This document shows positions 8,866 to 18,254 of a stretch of 64,000 nucleotides of DNA, piece after piece; within the stretch, counting starts at the first letter, position 1, and each line of letters opens with the position of its first letter. The stretch lies in contig CANRFJ010000009.1 in NCBI GenBank assembly GCA_947629865.1, forward strand, positions 44,028 to 108,027, in the 5' to 3' direction. A program made the translations under genes and the position numbers. This stretch comes from an uncultured Lachnospiraceae bacterium. Lineage in GTDB: Bacteria > Bacillota > Clostridia > Lachnospirales > Lachnospiraceae. Below the pieces are notes generated by a model. It was not told where the DNA came from. It saw only the letters and a program-made list of their open reading frames with translations, and did no database searches.

Positions 8866-9507
8866 CTATGCCTCCTTCTGTCCGGTGATGGAAAACAACA
8901 CCCATTCGGCAATATTGGTGGCATGATCCCCAATGCGTTCAAAATATTTTGCGATCATTAGTAAATCCAGCGCATACTCCCCTTCCTCCGGCTTTCTGGC
9001 AATGAGGCCAATAAGACTCTCCTTCATGCGGCTGAAATAATCGTCTACCATATCATCCGATGCAATCACGGCCTCTGCCAGCCCGGTATCCTGCTTCACA
9101 TAGGCGTCCACACTGTCTGTCACCATCTTAATCGTCGCCTCCGCCATCTTGTGGATCTCCGCCTGTTCTTCGCCTGTGCGCTCATTCAGAAAAGTAATGA
9201 TTTCTGCAATGTCTTCCGCCTGATCCCCGATACGCTCCATATCCGTAACCATTTTCAGCGCCGCCGATATCTGGCGGAGATCATGCGCTACCGGCTGCTG
9301 CTGCAAAAGCAGCCTCAGGCATATTGACTCAATACTTCTCTCTTTTTCATCAATCTCCCTGTCAAGAGGCGCAACCCTCTCTGCGGTTTCCCTGCTGCCG
9401 CTGCGGAGGGCGGCAGAGGCGAGGGAAATCGCCTCCTCGCACAGGGCGCCCATTTGTATAAGTTCCTGATTCAGGAGAGCCAGTTGTTCATCAAATCGAG
9501 TTCTCAT
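8866..9507 (-). CDS. phoU: phosphate signalling complex protein PhoU
   Basis: 213 residues, the usual PhoU length, with two similar three-helix PhoU repeats (LINQELIQMG-type start and the ERIGDQAEDIAE and ERIGDHATNIAEW motifs that bind metal clusters). PhoU links the Pst transporter to the PhoR kinase and damps the regulon when phosphate is plentiful. The start codon overlaps the pstB stop by one base, indicating translational coupling. Confidence 0.95.
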   Translation of the reverse strand: MRTRFDEQLALLNQELIQMGALCEEAISLASAALRSGSRETAERVAPLDREIDEKERSIESICLRLLLQQQPVAHDLRQISAALKMVTDMERIGDQAEDIAEIITFLNERTGEEQAEIHKMAEATIKMVTDSVDAYVKQDTGLAEAVIASDDMVDDYFSRMKESLIGLIARKPEEGEYALDLLMIAKYFERIGDHATNIAEWVLFSITGQKEA

Positions 9508-10262
9508 TATCCAAACCTCCCTGTAATATAATCTTCGGTCTTCTGATTCTGTGGCTGGGAAAACATCTTTTCCGTATCTCCGTACTCAATCAGATCCCCC
9601 AACAGGAAAAAGGCCGTTCTGTCCGAGATACGCACTGCCTGCTGCATATTGTGGGTTACAATAACAATTGTATATTTATCTCTGAGCTGCATTGCAAGCT
9701 CCTCAATCTTCGAGGTGGAAATCGGATCCAGCGCACTGGTCGGTTCGTCCATAAGAAGCACTTCCGGCTCCACCGCCAGCGCTCTGGCAATGCAGAGCCT
9801 CTGCTGCTGCCCGCCCGAAAGCCCCAAAGCGTTCTTTTTCAGGCGATCCTTTACCTCGTCCCAGATTGCCGCATCCCGCAGGGAACGCTCCACAATGTCG
9901 TCCAGCCTGACACGGCTTTTGATTCCGTGTGTACGCGGCCCATAGGCCACGTTGTCATAAATGCTCATGGGAAATGGATTTGGTTTCTGAAACACCATTC
10001 CAATCTCTTTCCGCAGTGAATTGACATCTACGTCGGGTGCATAAATATCTTTCCCATTATAACGTATTTCACCCGTTATCTTTACCTCCGGTATCAGATC
10101 GTTCATTCTGTTCAGTGTTTTTAAAAAAGTGGATTTCCCGCAGCCGGAGGGGCCGATAAAGGCGGTTATTTTATTTTTGGGAATCGCCATATCTATATTT
10201 TTCAATGCCTGTGACGCCCCGTACCACAGACATAAATCCTTTACTGTAATAATGTCCTTCAT
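9507..10262 (-). CDS. pstB: phosphate ABC transporter ATP-binding protein
   Basis: 251 residues. Walker [13 protein letters not shown] signature [15 protein letters not shown], Walker [13 protein letters not shown] and the switch His in VTHNMQQA are all present, together with the PstB-specific N-terminal [15 protein letters not shown]. It energises phosphate import by PstCA. Its start overlaps the end of pstA by four bases (ATGA). Confidence 0.97.
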   Translation of the reverse strand: MKDIITVKDLCLWYGASQALKNIDMAIPKNKITAFIGPSGCGKSTFLKTLNRMNDLIPEVKITGEIRYNGKDIYAPDVDVNSLRKEIGMVFQKPNPFPMSIYDNVAYGPRTHGIKSRVRLDDIVERSLRDAAIWDEVKDRLKKNALGLSGGQQQRLCIARALAVEPEVLLMDEPTSALDPISTSKIEELAMQLRDKYTIVIVTHNMQQAVRISDRTAFFLLGDLIEYGDTEKMFSQPQNQKTEDYITGRFG

Positions 10263-11119
10263 ACACTTCTCCTTTTCCTGAAGTATTTACCCACAACCGT
10301 AGCCAGCAGGTTGATAATCAGTGTCAGAATCATGAGAATCGCCGCGATCGCAAAGGCGACGCCAAACTCGCCCTGCTCTTTCGCATACACATACAGGGCA
10401 ACGGTCAGGGTGGCTCCGGCGCTTCCAAGGCCGTCAAAAAATCCGCTTATCGCATGGGCAAAGCCCGCCGTGAACAAAAGCGCCGCCGATTCTCCCAGGA
10501 TTCGCCCCGTAGCGAGGATACAGCCAGTGATTACGCCGTCCATGCAGCCTGGCAGAACCACCGTTCGGATTACCCGCCACTTGCCGGCCCCAAGCCCGAA
10601 CGCACCTTCCCGGTAACTGTCCGGCACCGTTTTCAGACTCTCCTGTGTCGTCCGCATGACAGTGGGCAGATTCATGATTACCAGCGTCAGGGCTCCTGCC
10701 AGCAGAGAGGTTTTCATACCCAGAAACTGGCAGAAAAACAACATACCCACCAGACCGTATATAATGGACGGAATACCGGAGAGTGTCTCCGCCGCATACT
10801 CAATCACAGCGACAAGTTTTTTGTTGCGGGCGTATTCTGTCAGATAAACCGCCGCCCCTGCCCCAAGCGGAATCACAATTATCAGCGCGGCGACAATAAT
10901 ATAGACCGTATTCAGGATATCCGGCAAAATTCCAATCTCGCCGGACAGATAACTGGGCCCGCTTGTCAGCATACGCCATGATATATTGGGAATTCCTTTT
11001 ACCAGCACATAAACCACCATAAAAAGAACCAGCGCACAGGTGATTGCGGCGGAAACTGCCATGAGCCCCCGCATGGAACAAATATACATCCGCCTCTTTC
11101 CTGAAATTTGATTTTTCAA
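10259..11119 (-). CDS. pstA: phosphate ABC transporter permease PstA
   Basis: 286 residues, about six TM helices, with the binding-protein-dependent permease loop ([21 protein letters not shown]) that docks onto PstB. It forms the membrane channel with PstC. One base separates it from pstC and four bases overlap pstB, so the pst genes form one operon. Confidence 0.95.
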   Translation of the reverse strand: MKNQISGKRRMYICSMRGLMAVSAAITCALVLFMVVYVLVKGIPNISWRMLTSGPSYLSGEIGILPDILNTVYIIVAALIIVIPLGAGAAVYLTEYARNKKLVAVIEYAAETLSGIPSIIYGLVGMLFFCQFLGMKTSLLAGALTLVIMNLPTVMRTTQESLKTVPDSYREGAFGLGAGKWRVIRTVVLPGCMDGVITGCILATGRILGESAALLFTAGFAHAISGFFDGLGSAGATLTVALYVYAKEQGEFGVAFAIAAILMILTLIINLLATVVGKYFRKRRSV

Positions 11120-11120
11120 C

Positions 11121-11990
11121 CTATCCCTCCTTACTGCGCTTTAAGAAAAAATTCAACGTCGCATTGATCAGCATTATGAACAAAAACAGCACCAGAGCAA
11201 TGGAGAACAAAGCTTCCCTCTGCAATCCGCTCGCATACGACATTTCACTTGCCACCGCTGTTGTCAGGAAGCGTACACTCTGAAAAAAGGACGGCATATT
11301 CGGAGCGTTACCCGATACCATCATAACCGCCATCGCCTCGCCAATCGCCCTTCCCACGCCCAGCACCACCGCCGCTGCAATGCCGCTTTTGGCCGCCGGA
11401 ACCGACACCTTAAAGTAGGTTTCAACCGGCGTCGCCCCCAGCGCCAGAGAGGCGTCCTCATATTCATGCGGCACCGCCTCCAGCGCCGTGATGGATACAT
11501 TTATAATAGATGGCAGTATCATAATGGCGAGCACGATAATTGCCGCCAAAAGGCTTGCGCCGTCCGGAACGTGAAACAAATTCCGGATTCCGGGTACAAG
11601 CACAAGCATACCTACCAGGCCATAAACCACAGATGGAATCCCCGCCAGCAGACTGACAGCGGAAGAAACGGCGGCTCTGATTCCGGGTGGCGCCAACTTT
11701 GCAAGATACACCGCTGTCAGAAATCCAATGGGCACACCCAGCACAATTGCACCCGCTGTTCCGTAAACACTCGTCAGGATAAAGGGCAGGATTCCAAAGG
11801 AGGGCGGCTGCGCCGTGGATTTCCATGTGTCGCCAAAAAGAAATTTAACCGGCCCGATTTCCCGAATTGCCGGTATTCCGGCGAGAATCAGGTAAATTGT
11901 AATGAGCAGGACACAGCCGACCGTGATCAAACCGAGAATGAGAAACACACCATGAATCGCTGTCTCAAACAGTTGCTTTTTGTTTTTCAT
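11121..11990 (-). CDS. pstC: phosphate ABC transporter permease PstC
   Basis: 289 residues with six predicted TM helices and the permease coupling loop (YEDASLALGATPVETYFKVSVPAA). The periplasmic-facing segment GDTWKSTAQPPSFGILPF is typical of PstC. It is the second gene of the operon, 21 bases after pstS. Confidence 0.95.
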   Translation of the reverse strand: MKNKKQLFETAIHGVFLILGLITVGCVLLITIYLILAGIPAIREIGPVKFLFGDTWKSTAQPPSFGILPFILTSVYGTAGAIVLGVPIGFLTAVYLAKLAPPGIRAAVSSAVSLLAGIPSVVYGLVGMLVLVPGIRNLFHVPDGASLLAAIIVLAIMILPSIINVSITALEAVPHEYEDASLALGATPVETYFKVSVPAAKSGIAAAVVLGVGRAIGEAMAVMMVSGNAPNMPSFFQSVRFLTTAVASEMSYASGLQREALFSIALVLFLFIMLINATLNFFLKRSKEG

Positions 11991-12011
11991 CCTTGCCTTC
12001 CTTTCCTCTTT

Positions 12012-12884
12012 TTACTTTGTCGAAACTACGCCTGCCTTGGATATCAGTTCAACCGCGTCTGAAGATAGAGCAAAATCGTAGAATTTCTGCGCCGCCTCTG
12101 ACAGAGCCGTATCCTTCTTTGTCACCAGTACAAACGGACGCTGGATAACATAACTTCCATCTTTTACCGTAGCCTCGCTCGGCGAAACACCGCCCACCGA
12201 CAGCGCTTTTACACTTTCACTCACCGCTGACAGGGAAGCATATCCTATGGCGTCCGGATTCTGGGAGACAGTGGTGATGACGTCACCGGTAGAAGTCAGC
12301 TCCTGTCGGTACTTACACATATCTTCCGTCTTCGTTATTGATTCAAATCCATCTCTCGTACCGCTGCCAGCCTCGCGTCCAATGGGAACGATCTCTGCGT
12401 CCTTCCCTCCGATTTCGGACCAGTTCTTGATTTCCCCTTTGTATATTTTGGCAATTTTATCCACATCTAAATCTGTGACAGCGTTATCCGGATTAACAAT
12501 AATGGCGATGCCGTCAAGCGCCAGTACCGTCTCCTCAAGCCCGCTCTGTTTTTCCTCATCCTTTAAACTCCGGCTGGAAAGGCCGATGTCGCAGCGCCCT
12601 TCTCCGACTGCCTGGATACCGGAACCGGAACCGGTTGGGTTGTAGGTAAATGTGATGCCCTTGTTTTTCTCCATAAAGGCCTCGCCTAACACCCCGATCA
12701 CCTCCTCCATAGAGGTAGAACCATCGGTGGATACAGTTCCGGTCGCCTCGGAAGCAGTGGTAGCAGAGCCGTCGGATTCTGCGCCGGACGTCTCTCCGGA
12801 GCAGCCGGTCAGGGCGCCCAGTCCCATAGCCGCAACCAGGGCAAATGTAAGAATTTTCTTTTTACTTTTCATTTTGTTTTTCAT
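12012..12884 (-). CDS. pstS: phosphate-binding lipoprotein PstS
   Basis: 290 residues. The signal peptide ends in lipobox LTGC (Cys28), so the protein is anchored outside the membrane. Phosphate-binding blocks STSMEEV, NPTGSGSG and GREAGSGTRDGFE are recognisable. It captures phosphate and delivers it to PstCA. A short Ser/Thr/Ala-rich linker follows the cysteine. A Pho box and a -10-like element lie upstream, making this the phosphate-controlled first gene of the operon. Confidence 0.95.
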   Translation of the reverse strand: MKNKMKSKKKILTFALVAAMGLGALTGCSGETSGAESDGSATTASEATGTVSTDGSTSMEEVIGVLGEAFMEKNKGITFTYNPTGSGSGIQAVGEGRCDIGLSSRSLKDEEKQSGLEETVLALDGIAIIVNPDNAVTDLDVDKIAKIYKGEIKNWSEIGGKDAEIVPIGREAGSGTRDGFESITKTEDMCKYRQELTSTGDVITTVSQNPDAIGYASLSAVSESVKALSVGGVSPSEATVKDGSYVIQRPFVLVTKKDTALSEAAQKFYDFALSSDAVELISKAGVVSTK

Positions 12885-12946
12885 TTTTCATTCTCCTTTT
12901 CCTTGTTTTTATAACCTTTCCGTTACGTCTATATCGTAACTTTCCA

Positions 12947-12987
12947 ATATCAAATCCACTACCATGTCTTTGTAAAATAAATGTAAA
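12947..12987 (-). promoter_or_regulatory. Pho box and promoter of the pst operon
   Basis: On the minus strand TTTACA occurs twice with an 11-bp period (12987-12982 and 12976-12971, five bases between), matching the TT(A/T/C)ACA direct repeats bound by PhoP/PhoB of Firmicutes. A -10-like TGATAT follows 18 bases further (12952-12947), so the box itself occupies the -35 position, as expected for an activated promoter. Confidence 0.75.
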
Positions 12988-13054
12988 ACCGCGGTGCACC
13001 TTTCGACAAATTTTTCATAAACTAAACTAAGAAACGCAAGATATGGAGGAAACT

Positions 13055-13954
13055 ATGTATATTATTCTTTTCCTTTTTTTGAGTCTGGCAATTTTTTGTC
13101 TTATCCTGTTTCATTTCAAAAAGAAAAAAATCATATGCCGGCTGCGCTGTATGTCCCCTTGCGACAAATACGAGCTCCTGAATGAACTGGCAGCCCCCTT
13201 TGGCTACCGCTACATCCCGGAGCAGGATTTATTTACCAGCCGCCTGGACGCCTGGCAGAAATCCTATGGATATGGCAGGATTTATGATGAGGCAGCTCCC
13301 TTTTTCAACATGGTCTTCGACTGCCAGCCCGTTTACTTCGACTACGATGGCAAAACCTGGCTGATTGAGTTCTGGAAGGGGCAGTACGGAATCAGCAGCG
13401 GCAGTGAAGTCGGCATCTACTGCGCGGACACGATTATCCCGTCTGAAAAACGGGACAGCACCATCTTTCACGCAGTGGAACCGGAGGAGTATCTGTCCAT
13501 GACAACCACACTGTTCCACCGCGATCGCCCCATTGCCCGCATGAACCAGTTCCACTGGTGGCTCACCAGCTTCATCCCGGGGCGGTTTTCCCGACCGGAG
13601 GATCTGACTCTGGAAGTCTCCCTGCACTTCCCCGACTTCGAGATGCGCAATGCGTTTATCAACGCGCTTCATCAGGACGGCTACCGGATTGCGGACATTA
13701 ACCTGTCTATGTATCAGATCGATGTCCTTTTTACATTTTGCACATCTGCCCGCCGCCGCTCCCGGCTGAGCCGGCTGCACCGTCGCCTCGTGCAGTGCAA
13801 AAATCACCTTTTTTGCCGGTTATACCGCTTTGTCACCAGGCCCTTTACTTTAACCTGCGATAAGATTTTATACCTGTACTACTACCTGCCGTTTATTTTC
13901 CGGCGGACACTGCGGCTGAAGCGGCCCGGCAGAAGGAGGCCTGCCGCGGGATAA
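13055..13954 (+). CDS. DUF4474 domain protein with N-terminal membrane anchor
   Basis: 299 residues from the ATG at 13055, chosen because GGAGG sits five bases upstream (an in-frame ATG at 13043 does not fit). A single hydrophobic helix (IILFLFLSLAIFCLIL) is followed by a basic cytosolic segment and the DUF4474 core (YDEAAPFFNMVFDCQPVYFDYDG, LIEFWKGQYG, GSEVGIY). A second basic, aromatic tail at the C-terminus may contact the membrane. Function unknown. The next gene, a metallophosphoesterase, starts 56 bases later on the same strand. Confidence 0.75.
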   Translation: MYIILFLFLSLAIFCLILFHFKKKKIICRLRCMSPCDKYELLNELAAPFGYRYIPEQDLFTSRLDAWQKSYGYGRIYDEAAPFFNMVFDCQPVYFDYDGKTWLIEFWKGQYGISSGSEVGIYCADTIIPSEKRDSTIFHAVEPEEYLSMTTTLFHRDRPIARMNQFHWWLTSFIPGRFSRPEDLTLEVSLHFPDFEMRNAFINALHQDGYRIADINLSMYQIDVLFTFCTSARRRSRLSRLHRRLVQCKNHLFCRLYRFVTRPFTLTCDKILYLYYYLPFIFRRTLRLKRPGRRRPAAG

Positions 13955-14010
13955 TCGGAAACCATTTTCTGCCAAATAATCATCAACTAAAATAAGGAGG
14001 GAGATTTTCC

Positions 14011-14883
14011 ATGAGCTGTCAGCGACGTCTGGATAAGACCTTTGAACAGGCACCCGTACTCCCCTTTTCCCCCGATACCCGCTATGTGCTTTTCAGCGAC
14101 TGCCATCGGGGAAACGGTACCCATAACGATAATTTTCTCAAAAACCAGCACCTGTACTTTGCCGCCCTGAAGCATTATTACCACAACGGCTTTACCTACA
14201 TTGAACTGGGCGACGGCGATGAACTCTGGGAAAACCGGAGCATGAAGCCAATCAAGGAAATCCACAACGACGTCTTCTGGCAGCTGTCTCTTTTTTATAA
14301 AAAGAACCGGCTGTATATGCTTTACGGCAACCACGACATGATAAAAAAATACCCTTCCTTTTCCAGGAAAAACTGCTCTACCTATCCGTGCAGCACCAGT
14401 TGCTGCCACGAGCCGCTGTTTCCGGATATTCACTATTATGCCGGCATTATCCTGCGGAATGAGGCTACGGGAAGCAGCCTGTACCTCACCCACGGCCATC
14501 AGTCCACCCTGTTCAATTCCACGCTCTGGCGGGTGAACTGCTTCCTCGTCCGGTATTTCTGGAAGCCGTTAGAGCAGGTCGGTATTTTAGATCCAACCAG
14601 CGCCGCCAAAAACTACAGCACCAAGCAGCGCTCCGAGCGGAGACTGAGCGAATGGGCAAAGCTCCGTCACCACACCCTTATCACCGGCCACACCCACCGC
14701 CCCATGCTGTCCTCCGGCTCCCGTTATATCAATGTTGGCAGCTGCGTACACCCTCGGTGCATCACCTGCATTGAGGTCTGCGGTGAAACCCTGACGCTGG
14801 TAAAATGGGCTATGGGCACAAGAGACAACGGAAATTTTTATGTGGAGCGGACGGTTCTGTCCGAATCCATTAAAATCCCTTGA
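14011..14883 (+). CDS. calcineurin-like metallophosphoesterase
   Basis: 290 residues behind an AAGGAGG RBS. Metal-ligand motifs in order: FSDCHRG (a variant of the D-x-H motif), LGDGDELWE (GDxxE type), GNHDM and TGHTHRP. The family hydrolyses phosphomono- or diesters; the substrate cannot be told. The pairing with the DUF4474 gene upstream suggests a joint, possibly envelope-related task. The TGA stop overlaps the -35 box of the tyrS promoter by three bases. Confidence 0.8.
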   Translation: MSCQRRLDKTFEQAPVLPFSPDTRYVLFSDCHRGNGTHNDNFLKNQHLYFAALKHYYHNGFTYIELGDGDELWENRSMKPIKEIHNDVFWQLSLFYKKNRLYMLYGNHDMIKKYPSFSRKNCSTYPCSTSCCHEPLFPDIHYYAGIILRNEATGSSLYLTHGHQSTLFNSTLWRVNCFLVRYFWKPLEQVGILDPTSAAKNYSTKQRSERRLSEWAKLRHHTLITGHTHRPMLSSGSRYINVGSCVHPRCITCIEVCGETLTLVKWAMGTRDNGNFYVERTVLSESIKIP

Positions 14884-14908
14884 CAAATCCCCGCCCCTTC
14901 CCTATAAT
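14880..14908 (+). promoter_or_regulatory. consensus promoter of the T-box/tyrS transcript
   Basis: Perfect TTGACA (14880-14885) and perfect TATAAT (14903-14908) with a 17-base spacer. The -35 box shares bases with the TGA stop of the preceding gene. Confidence 0.92.
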
Positions 14909-14929
14909 AAGAGTTGCTTTTGGCGTTTT

Positions 14930-15238
14930 TATAATGATGAAAAGGCTTTGATAAGACCAAGTAGTAAGAAGGGAAACCGACAGAGAGTTACCGGCGGCTG
15001 AGAGGTGCGGGGGAATCTTCTTACGAATACCTCTTTGAGCTGCACACCCAACGCGGAACTCTTTTCCATGGGGGAATTTACCTTCCGTTCCGCCAGTAGG
15101 CTGTGACGTGGGCAGGCGTTACTCTGCGGCACTGTCGTCGGGGCAGTGGAGAAGGCAGGCGATGCGAATTGTCTGTGAATAAGGGTGGTAACACGGAGCA
15201 CAGGCTCTCGTCCTTTAGGGGGACGGGGCTTTTTTTAT
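14930..15238 (+). promoter_or_regulatory. T-box leader (tyrosine) of tyrS
   Basis: The conserved T-box AAGGGTGGTAACACG lies at 15181-15195, followed by a GC-rich terminator (stem around 15204-15229, T-run 15230-15236). The Stem I arms pair near AGTAGTAAGAAG (about 14960) and CTTCTTAC (about 15017). A GAATAC element at 15025-15030 places a UAC tyrosine codon in the specifier position. Uncharged tRNA-Tyr should favour the antiterminator and switch tyrS on. Confidence 0.92.
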
Positions 15239-15260
15239 TGATTGAAAGGAGACGGGGAAA

Positions 15261-16484
15261 ATGACTGTTTATGATGAATTGGTTGCCAGAGGGCTCATAG
15301 CCCAGGTGACAGACGAAGAAGAAATCAAAGAATTGATCAACACGGGGAAGGCCACGTTCTACATCGGCTTCGATCCGACGGCGGACAGCCTTCATGTCGG
15401 ACACTTCATGGCGCTGTGTCTGATGAAACGGCTTCAGATGGCCGGAAACCGCCCCATCGCCCTGATCGGCGGCGGCACCGCCATGGTGGGCGATCCATCC
15501 GGCCGCACCGATATGCGCCAGATGATGACGGAGGAGACCATCGCGCACAACTGCGACTGCTTCCGGAAACAGATGAGCCGCTTTATCGATTTTTCAGACG
15601 GAAAGGCCCTTCTCGTGAACAATGCGGACTGGCTGATGAACTTAAACTACATTGAGCTGCTGCGTGATGTGGGAGCGCACTTCAGCGTGAACCGTATGCT
15701 GACCGCAGAATGTTACAGGCAGAGAATGGAAAAGGGCCTGAGTTTTCTCGAATTTAACTACATGATTATGCAGAGCTATGACTTCATGGCTCTCTACGAA
15801 AAATACGGCTGCAATCTCCAGTTCGGCGGGGACGACCAGTGGAGCAACATGTTGGGAGGCACTGAGCTGATCCGCCGCAAGCTCGGCAAGGACGCCTATG
15901 CCATGACGATTAACCTCCTGCTTAACTCCGAGGGAAAGAAAATGGGCAAAACCCAGAAGGGAGCCGTGTGGCTGGACGCAGATAAAACCTCGCCCTTCGA
16001 GTTTTATCAGTACTGGAGAAATGTAGACGATGCCGACGTCATCAAGTGCTTAAAGATGCTCACCTTCCTTCCCCTCTCCGAGATTGAGGCCATGGAGAGC
16101 TGGCAGGGGAGCGAGTTGAATAAGGCCAAGGAGATCCTCGCCTTTGAGCTGACTACACTCATTCATGGCGAAGAAGAAGCCCGTCGGGCACAGGAGGCCG
16201 CAAGAGCTCTGTTCTCCAGCGGCAACGCTGCCGACATGCCGACCTATGAACTGGCCGGAGACGATTTTACCGACGGAGCCGTAGACATACTGACACTTCT
16301 CCACGCCTCCGGCCTGGTTCCCTCCAAATCGGAGGCAAGGCGGGCGGTACAACAGGGCGGCGTCAGCGTAGACGGCGAAAAGGTACTGGATATCCATACC
16401 ACTTATACCAGAGACACTTTCTCCGGCGACGGCGTCGTGCTGAAGAAAGGCAAGAAAAATTTCCGGAAAATTGTTGTGGGATAA
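15261..16484 (+). CDS. tyrS: tyrosyl-tRNA synthetase
   Basis: 407 residues, usual length. Class I signature as DSLHVGHFM near the N-terminus, a KMSKS-equivalent KKMGKT, and a C-terminal S4 RNA-binding domain ([19 protein letters not shown]). It charges tRNA-Tyr in the cytosol. AAAGGAG precedes the ATG. Expression is set by the T-box leader and ends at the hairpin at 16497-16531. Confidence 0.97.
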   Translation: MTVYDELVARGLIAQVTDEEEIKELINTGKATFYIGFDPTADSLHVGHFMALCLMKRLQMAGNRPIALIGGGTAMVGDPSGRTDMRQMMTEETIAHNCDCFRKQMSRFIDFSDGKALLVNNADWLMNLNYIELLRDVGAHFSVNRMLTAECYRQRMEKGLSFLEFNYMIMQSYDFMALYEKYGCNLQFGGDDQWSNMLGGTELIRRKLGKDAYAMTINLLLNSEGKKMGKTQKGAVWLDADKTSPFEFYQYWRNVDDADVIKCLKMLTFLPLSEIEAMESWQGSELNKAKEILAFELTTLIHGEEEARRAQEAARALFSSGNAADMPTYELAGDDFTDGAVDILTLLHASGLVPSKSEARRAVQQGGVSVDGEKVLDIHTTYTRDTFSGDGVVLKKGKKNFRKIVVG

Positions 16485-16496
16485 AAAAAATATGGC

Positions 16497-16531
16497 AAAA
16501 GCGGGAGAGTCCTTCCGATTCTCCCGCTTTT
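16497..16531. terminator. bidirectional intrinsic terminator between tyrS and a small leftward ORF
   Basis: AAAAGCGGGAGA (16497-16508) pairs with TCTCCCGCTTTT (16520-16531). T-rich sequence follows on the plus strand and a run of seven to eight T on the minus strand. Confidence 0.85.
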
Positions 16532-16609
16532 CTTCATCGTTTGGAGGCGCCCCGATAACCGCTATCTGGAATCACGATGCTGAACAGTTTTTCGCAACAG
16601 GCAAACGCT

Positions 16610-16732
16610 TCAATCCATGAGCACAACCTTCTCCATTTCGCTATGTAACTCTTTGGCCAACTCCGCTATCTCTGCAAAACAAAGCAAGCCAAAGGATTCC
16701 TCTCCCGTATGATTTACTCTGGTCTTATCCAT
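16610..16732 (-). CDS. small hypothetical protein (40 residues)
   Basis: ATG at 16732 with a consensus GGAGG seven bases upstream; stop TGA at 16610-16612. The product is acidic and helical-looking (FGLLCFAEIAELAKELHSEM). Directly after, in the next frame, SWIEAFACCEKLF ... continues for 28 codons to a stop just before the bidirectional terminator, so the gene may once have been about 65 residues and suffered a frameshift. Not recognised. Confidence 0.45.
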   Translation of the reverse strand: MDKTRVNHTGEESFGLLCFAEIAELAKELHSEMEKVVLMD

Positions 16733-17074
16733 TACTGTACCTCCAAATCTTTAGTCTCCCCAAAATAAAGCCAGGCTAGAGTCATTTGATAAAACAAGTG
16801 CCGGAAACCCATATAATACAGGTTTTTGCATTTCTGTCCGCTATTCAAACTCGATTTTGGTAACTATATACTGTGTCTAATCAAGCACTATAACACCATA
16901 TTTCGTATAATCATTCTTTATATTCTCTGTGTTCTTTCTCTTTTTAGAGCTTTTTGCAATCACATTATAACGCAAGAGAGCCGGATTACTCCGACTCTCT
17001 CAAGTATGCATCCGCAAATGCATACCCCAATTAGTACTTATAATATACAGCAAACATTGAAAAAATGCAAGTTT
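16733..17074. other. AT-rich intergenic stretch without a convincing gene
   Basis: No coding-like ORF with an RBS. It contains two hairpins: AGAGAGCCGGA with TCCGACTCTCT (16975-17000) and TATGCAT/AATGCATA (17004-17024). They could end the leftward Abi transcript. The GC content falls sharply here relative to tyrS, marking the edge of an accessory patch. Confidence 0.5.
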
Positions 17075-17269
17075 TTATAAAAAATTTTTCAAAATATTCA
17101 TTCTTGATGCCAAATCCGGATGAATTACTATCCCTGTAACATTAGGATTAACAGTTTGTCTATAATTATCTGTTATCTTTTCAAACTCCCGAATAAATGC
17201 TTTTATTTCTGTCTTTGATACTTTCAGTAGCTTCATAATAGTAGCACATAAGAATAATGTAATCGCCAA
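17075..17269 (-). pseudogene. detached C-terminal frame of the Abi-family gene
   Basis: This frame (… LKVSKTEIKAFIREFEKITDNYRQ …) overlaps the last 90 bases of the Abi gene in another frame and continues as a plausible helical C-terminus of an Abi_2 protein, including a FIREFEKI segment. It has no RBS of its own. Best read as the original end of the gene, cut off by a one-base frameshift near 17215-17245. Confidence 0.55.
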
Positions 17270-18056
17270 TTGTCTTGAAATTCACATATGGCAATCCAAT
17301 CTCGAGTTTCAAGCACTGTTTCATTGCACTGGTAGGATCAATATTCCTAAACCTAGTATCGAAAACTACTGCATTATGTGCAATTGCATTTCGTAAATCT
17401 TTTAATGTATAGATGTATTTGTATATCAATTGTCTATCTGTATCGCAAGACACATTGAGTGATAAACGCTTTGAAATATCATCTCGAACATCATATATAA
17501 GGCATGATAATAAATATCCCAAATCACCCATTGTCATTATTTCAAATAAAGCCCATACCGGAACATCTGAATATCCCATATTATTATAGAAATGTGTTAT
17601 CTTTGGATTATTCTTCTTATAGGCATACGCAAGGCTAGACTGAATAGAATTCTGTAAATTCAACTTATTCTGCTGCAATTTCCTTTTCTGCTCTGTAGTC
17701 GCTGAAGCCGGTGCGTTATTGTATCCGCTGACAACCTTATCATACATATCCTGAATAGATTCTGAATTAGCACTAACAAGTATGCTTTCTAACGCAATAT
17801 TTTTTACTGCCGTCTCAATAAACATCATTTTTCCATACAACAACGCCTTCAAATCAGAATCGTATTGAATAGTAGCATAGACTTCAGCATATGACGTAAA
17901 TGGTAATCGTCTATGCGCATTTCCAAAAAAACGATATCCCTTGTATCCATGAAAATATCCTGTGTTAATAAGTTGACGCTTCTGTTTGGGGCCATGTATT
18001 GAAATTCCACTATCTCGCAGATGCCTCATCAGAGCATCTGTTTTTTTATAACTCAT
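17181..18056 (-). CDS. Abi family (Abi_2/AbiD-F type) abortive-infection protein, C-terminus frameshifted
   Basis: 291 residues from ATG 18056 behind GGAGGCG. Recognisable Abi_2 features: N-terminal KTDALMRHLRDSGI, YFHGYKGYRFF, FTSYAEVYATIQYDSDLKALL, and the RNAIAHN motif (HEPN-like R-x4-6-H, here DLRNAIAHNAVVF). The family aborts phage infection, probably by RNA cleavage. The end (EATESIKDRNKSIYSGV) looks out of frame; the natural continuation is in the neighbouring frame down to 17075. It may thus be a pseudogene, a programmed frameshift or a sequencing error. Very AT-rich compared with flanking genes. Confidence 0.8.
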   Translation of the reverse strand: MSYKKTDALMRHLRDSGISIHGPKQKRQLINTGYFHGYKGYRFFGNAHRRLPFTSYAEVYATIQYDSDLKALLYGKMMFIETAVKNIALESILVSANSESIQDMYDKVVSGYNNAPASATTEQKRKLQQNKLNLQNSIQSSLAYAYKKNNPKITHFYNNMGYSDVPVWALFEIMTMGDLGYLLSCLIYDVRDDISKRLSLNVSCDTDRQLIYKYIYTLKDLRNAIAHNAVVFDTRFRNIDPTSAMKQCLKLEIGLPYVNFKTIGDYIILMCYYYEATESIKDRNKSIYSGV

Positions 18057-18086
18057 AGACGCCTCCTAAAATTAGTTTTAAAAACA

Positions 18087-18115
18087 ATTATAATGCGATT
18101 TAACAACAAAAACAA
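18087..18115 (-). promoter_or_regulatory. promoter of the Abi gene
   Basis: Minus-strand TTGTTT (18115-18110), 17-base spacer, TATAAT (18092-18087), 31 bases upstream of the ATG. Confidence 0.6.
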
Positions 18116-18254
18116 GATTATTTCAACCTTCTGACATATTAGTTTTGGGGAAATTGCATGAATATCATTGGAAATTATTTCAAAATGCATGTTGACATTC
18201 CTTCTGTCCAATGGTATTCTTTTAGCTAAAGAGAGGCGGTTTTGCACCACTTGA

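Noticed and set aside
16826..17080. 84-codon plus-strand ORF in the AT-rich gap
   Set aside because: No RBS, irregular composition, and it covers two hairpins better explained as non-coding structure.
18192..18220. Plus-strand TTGACA-17-TATTCT promoter-like sequence
   Set aside because: No plus-strand gene follows; chance occurrence in AT-rich DNA is likely.
18053..18250. 65-codon minus-strand ORF upstream of the Abi gene
   Set aside because: It runs over the Abi promoter and RBS and has no RBS or family pattern.
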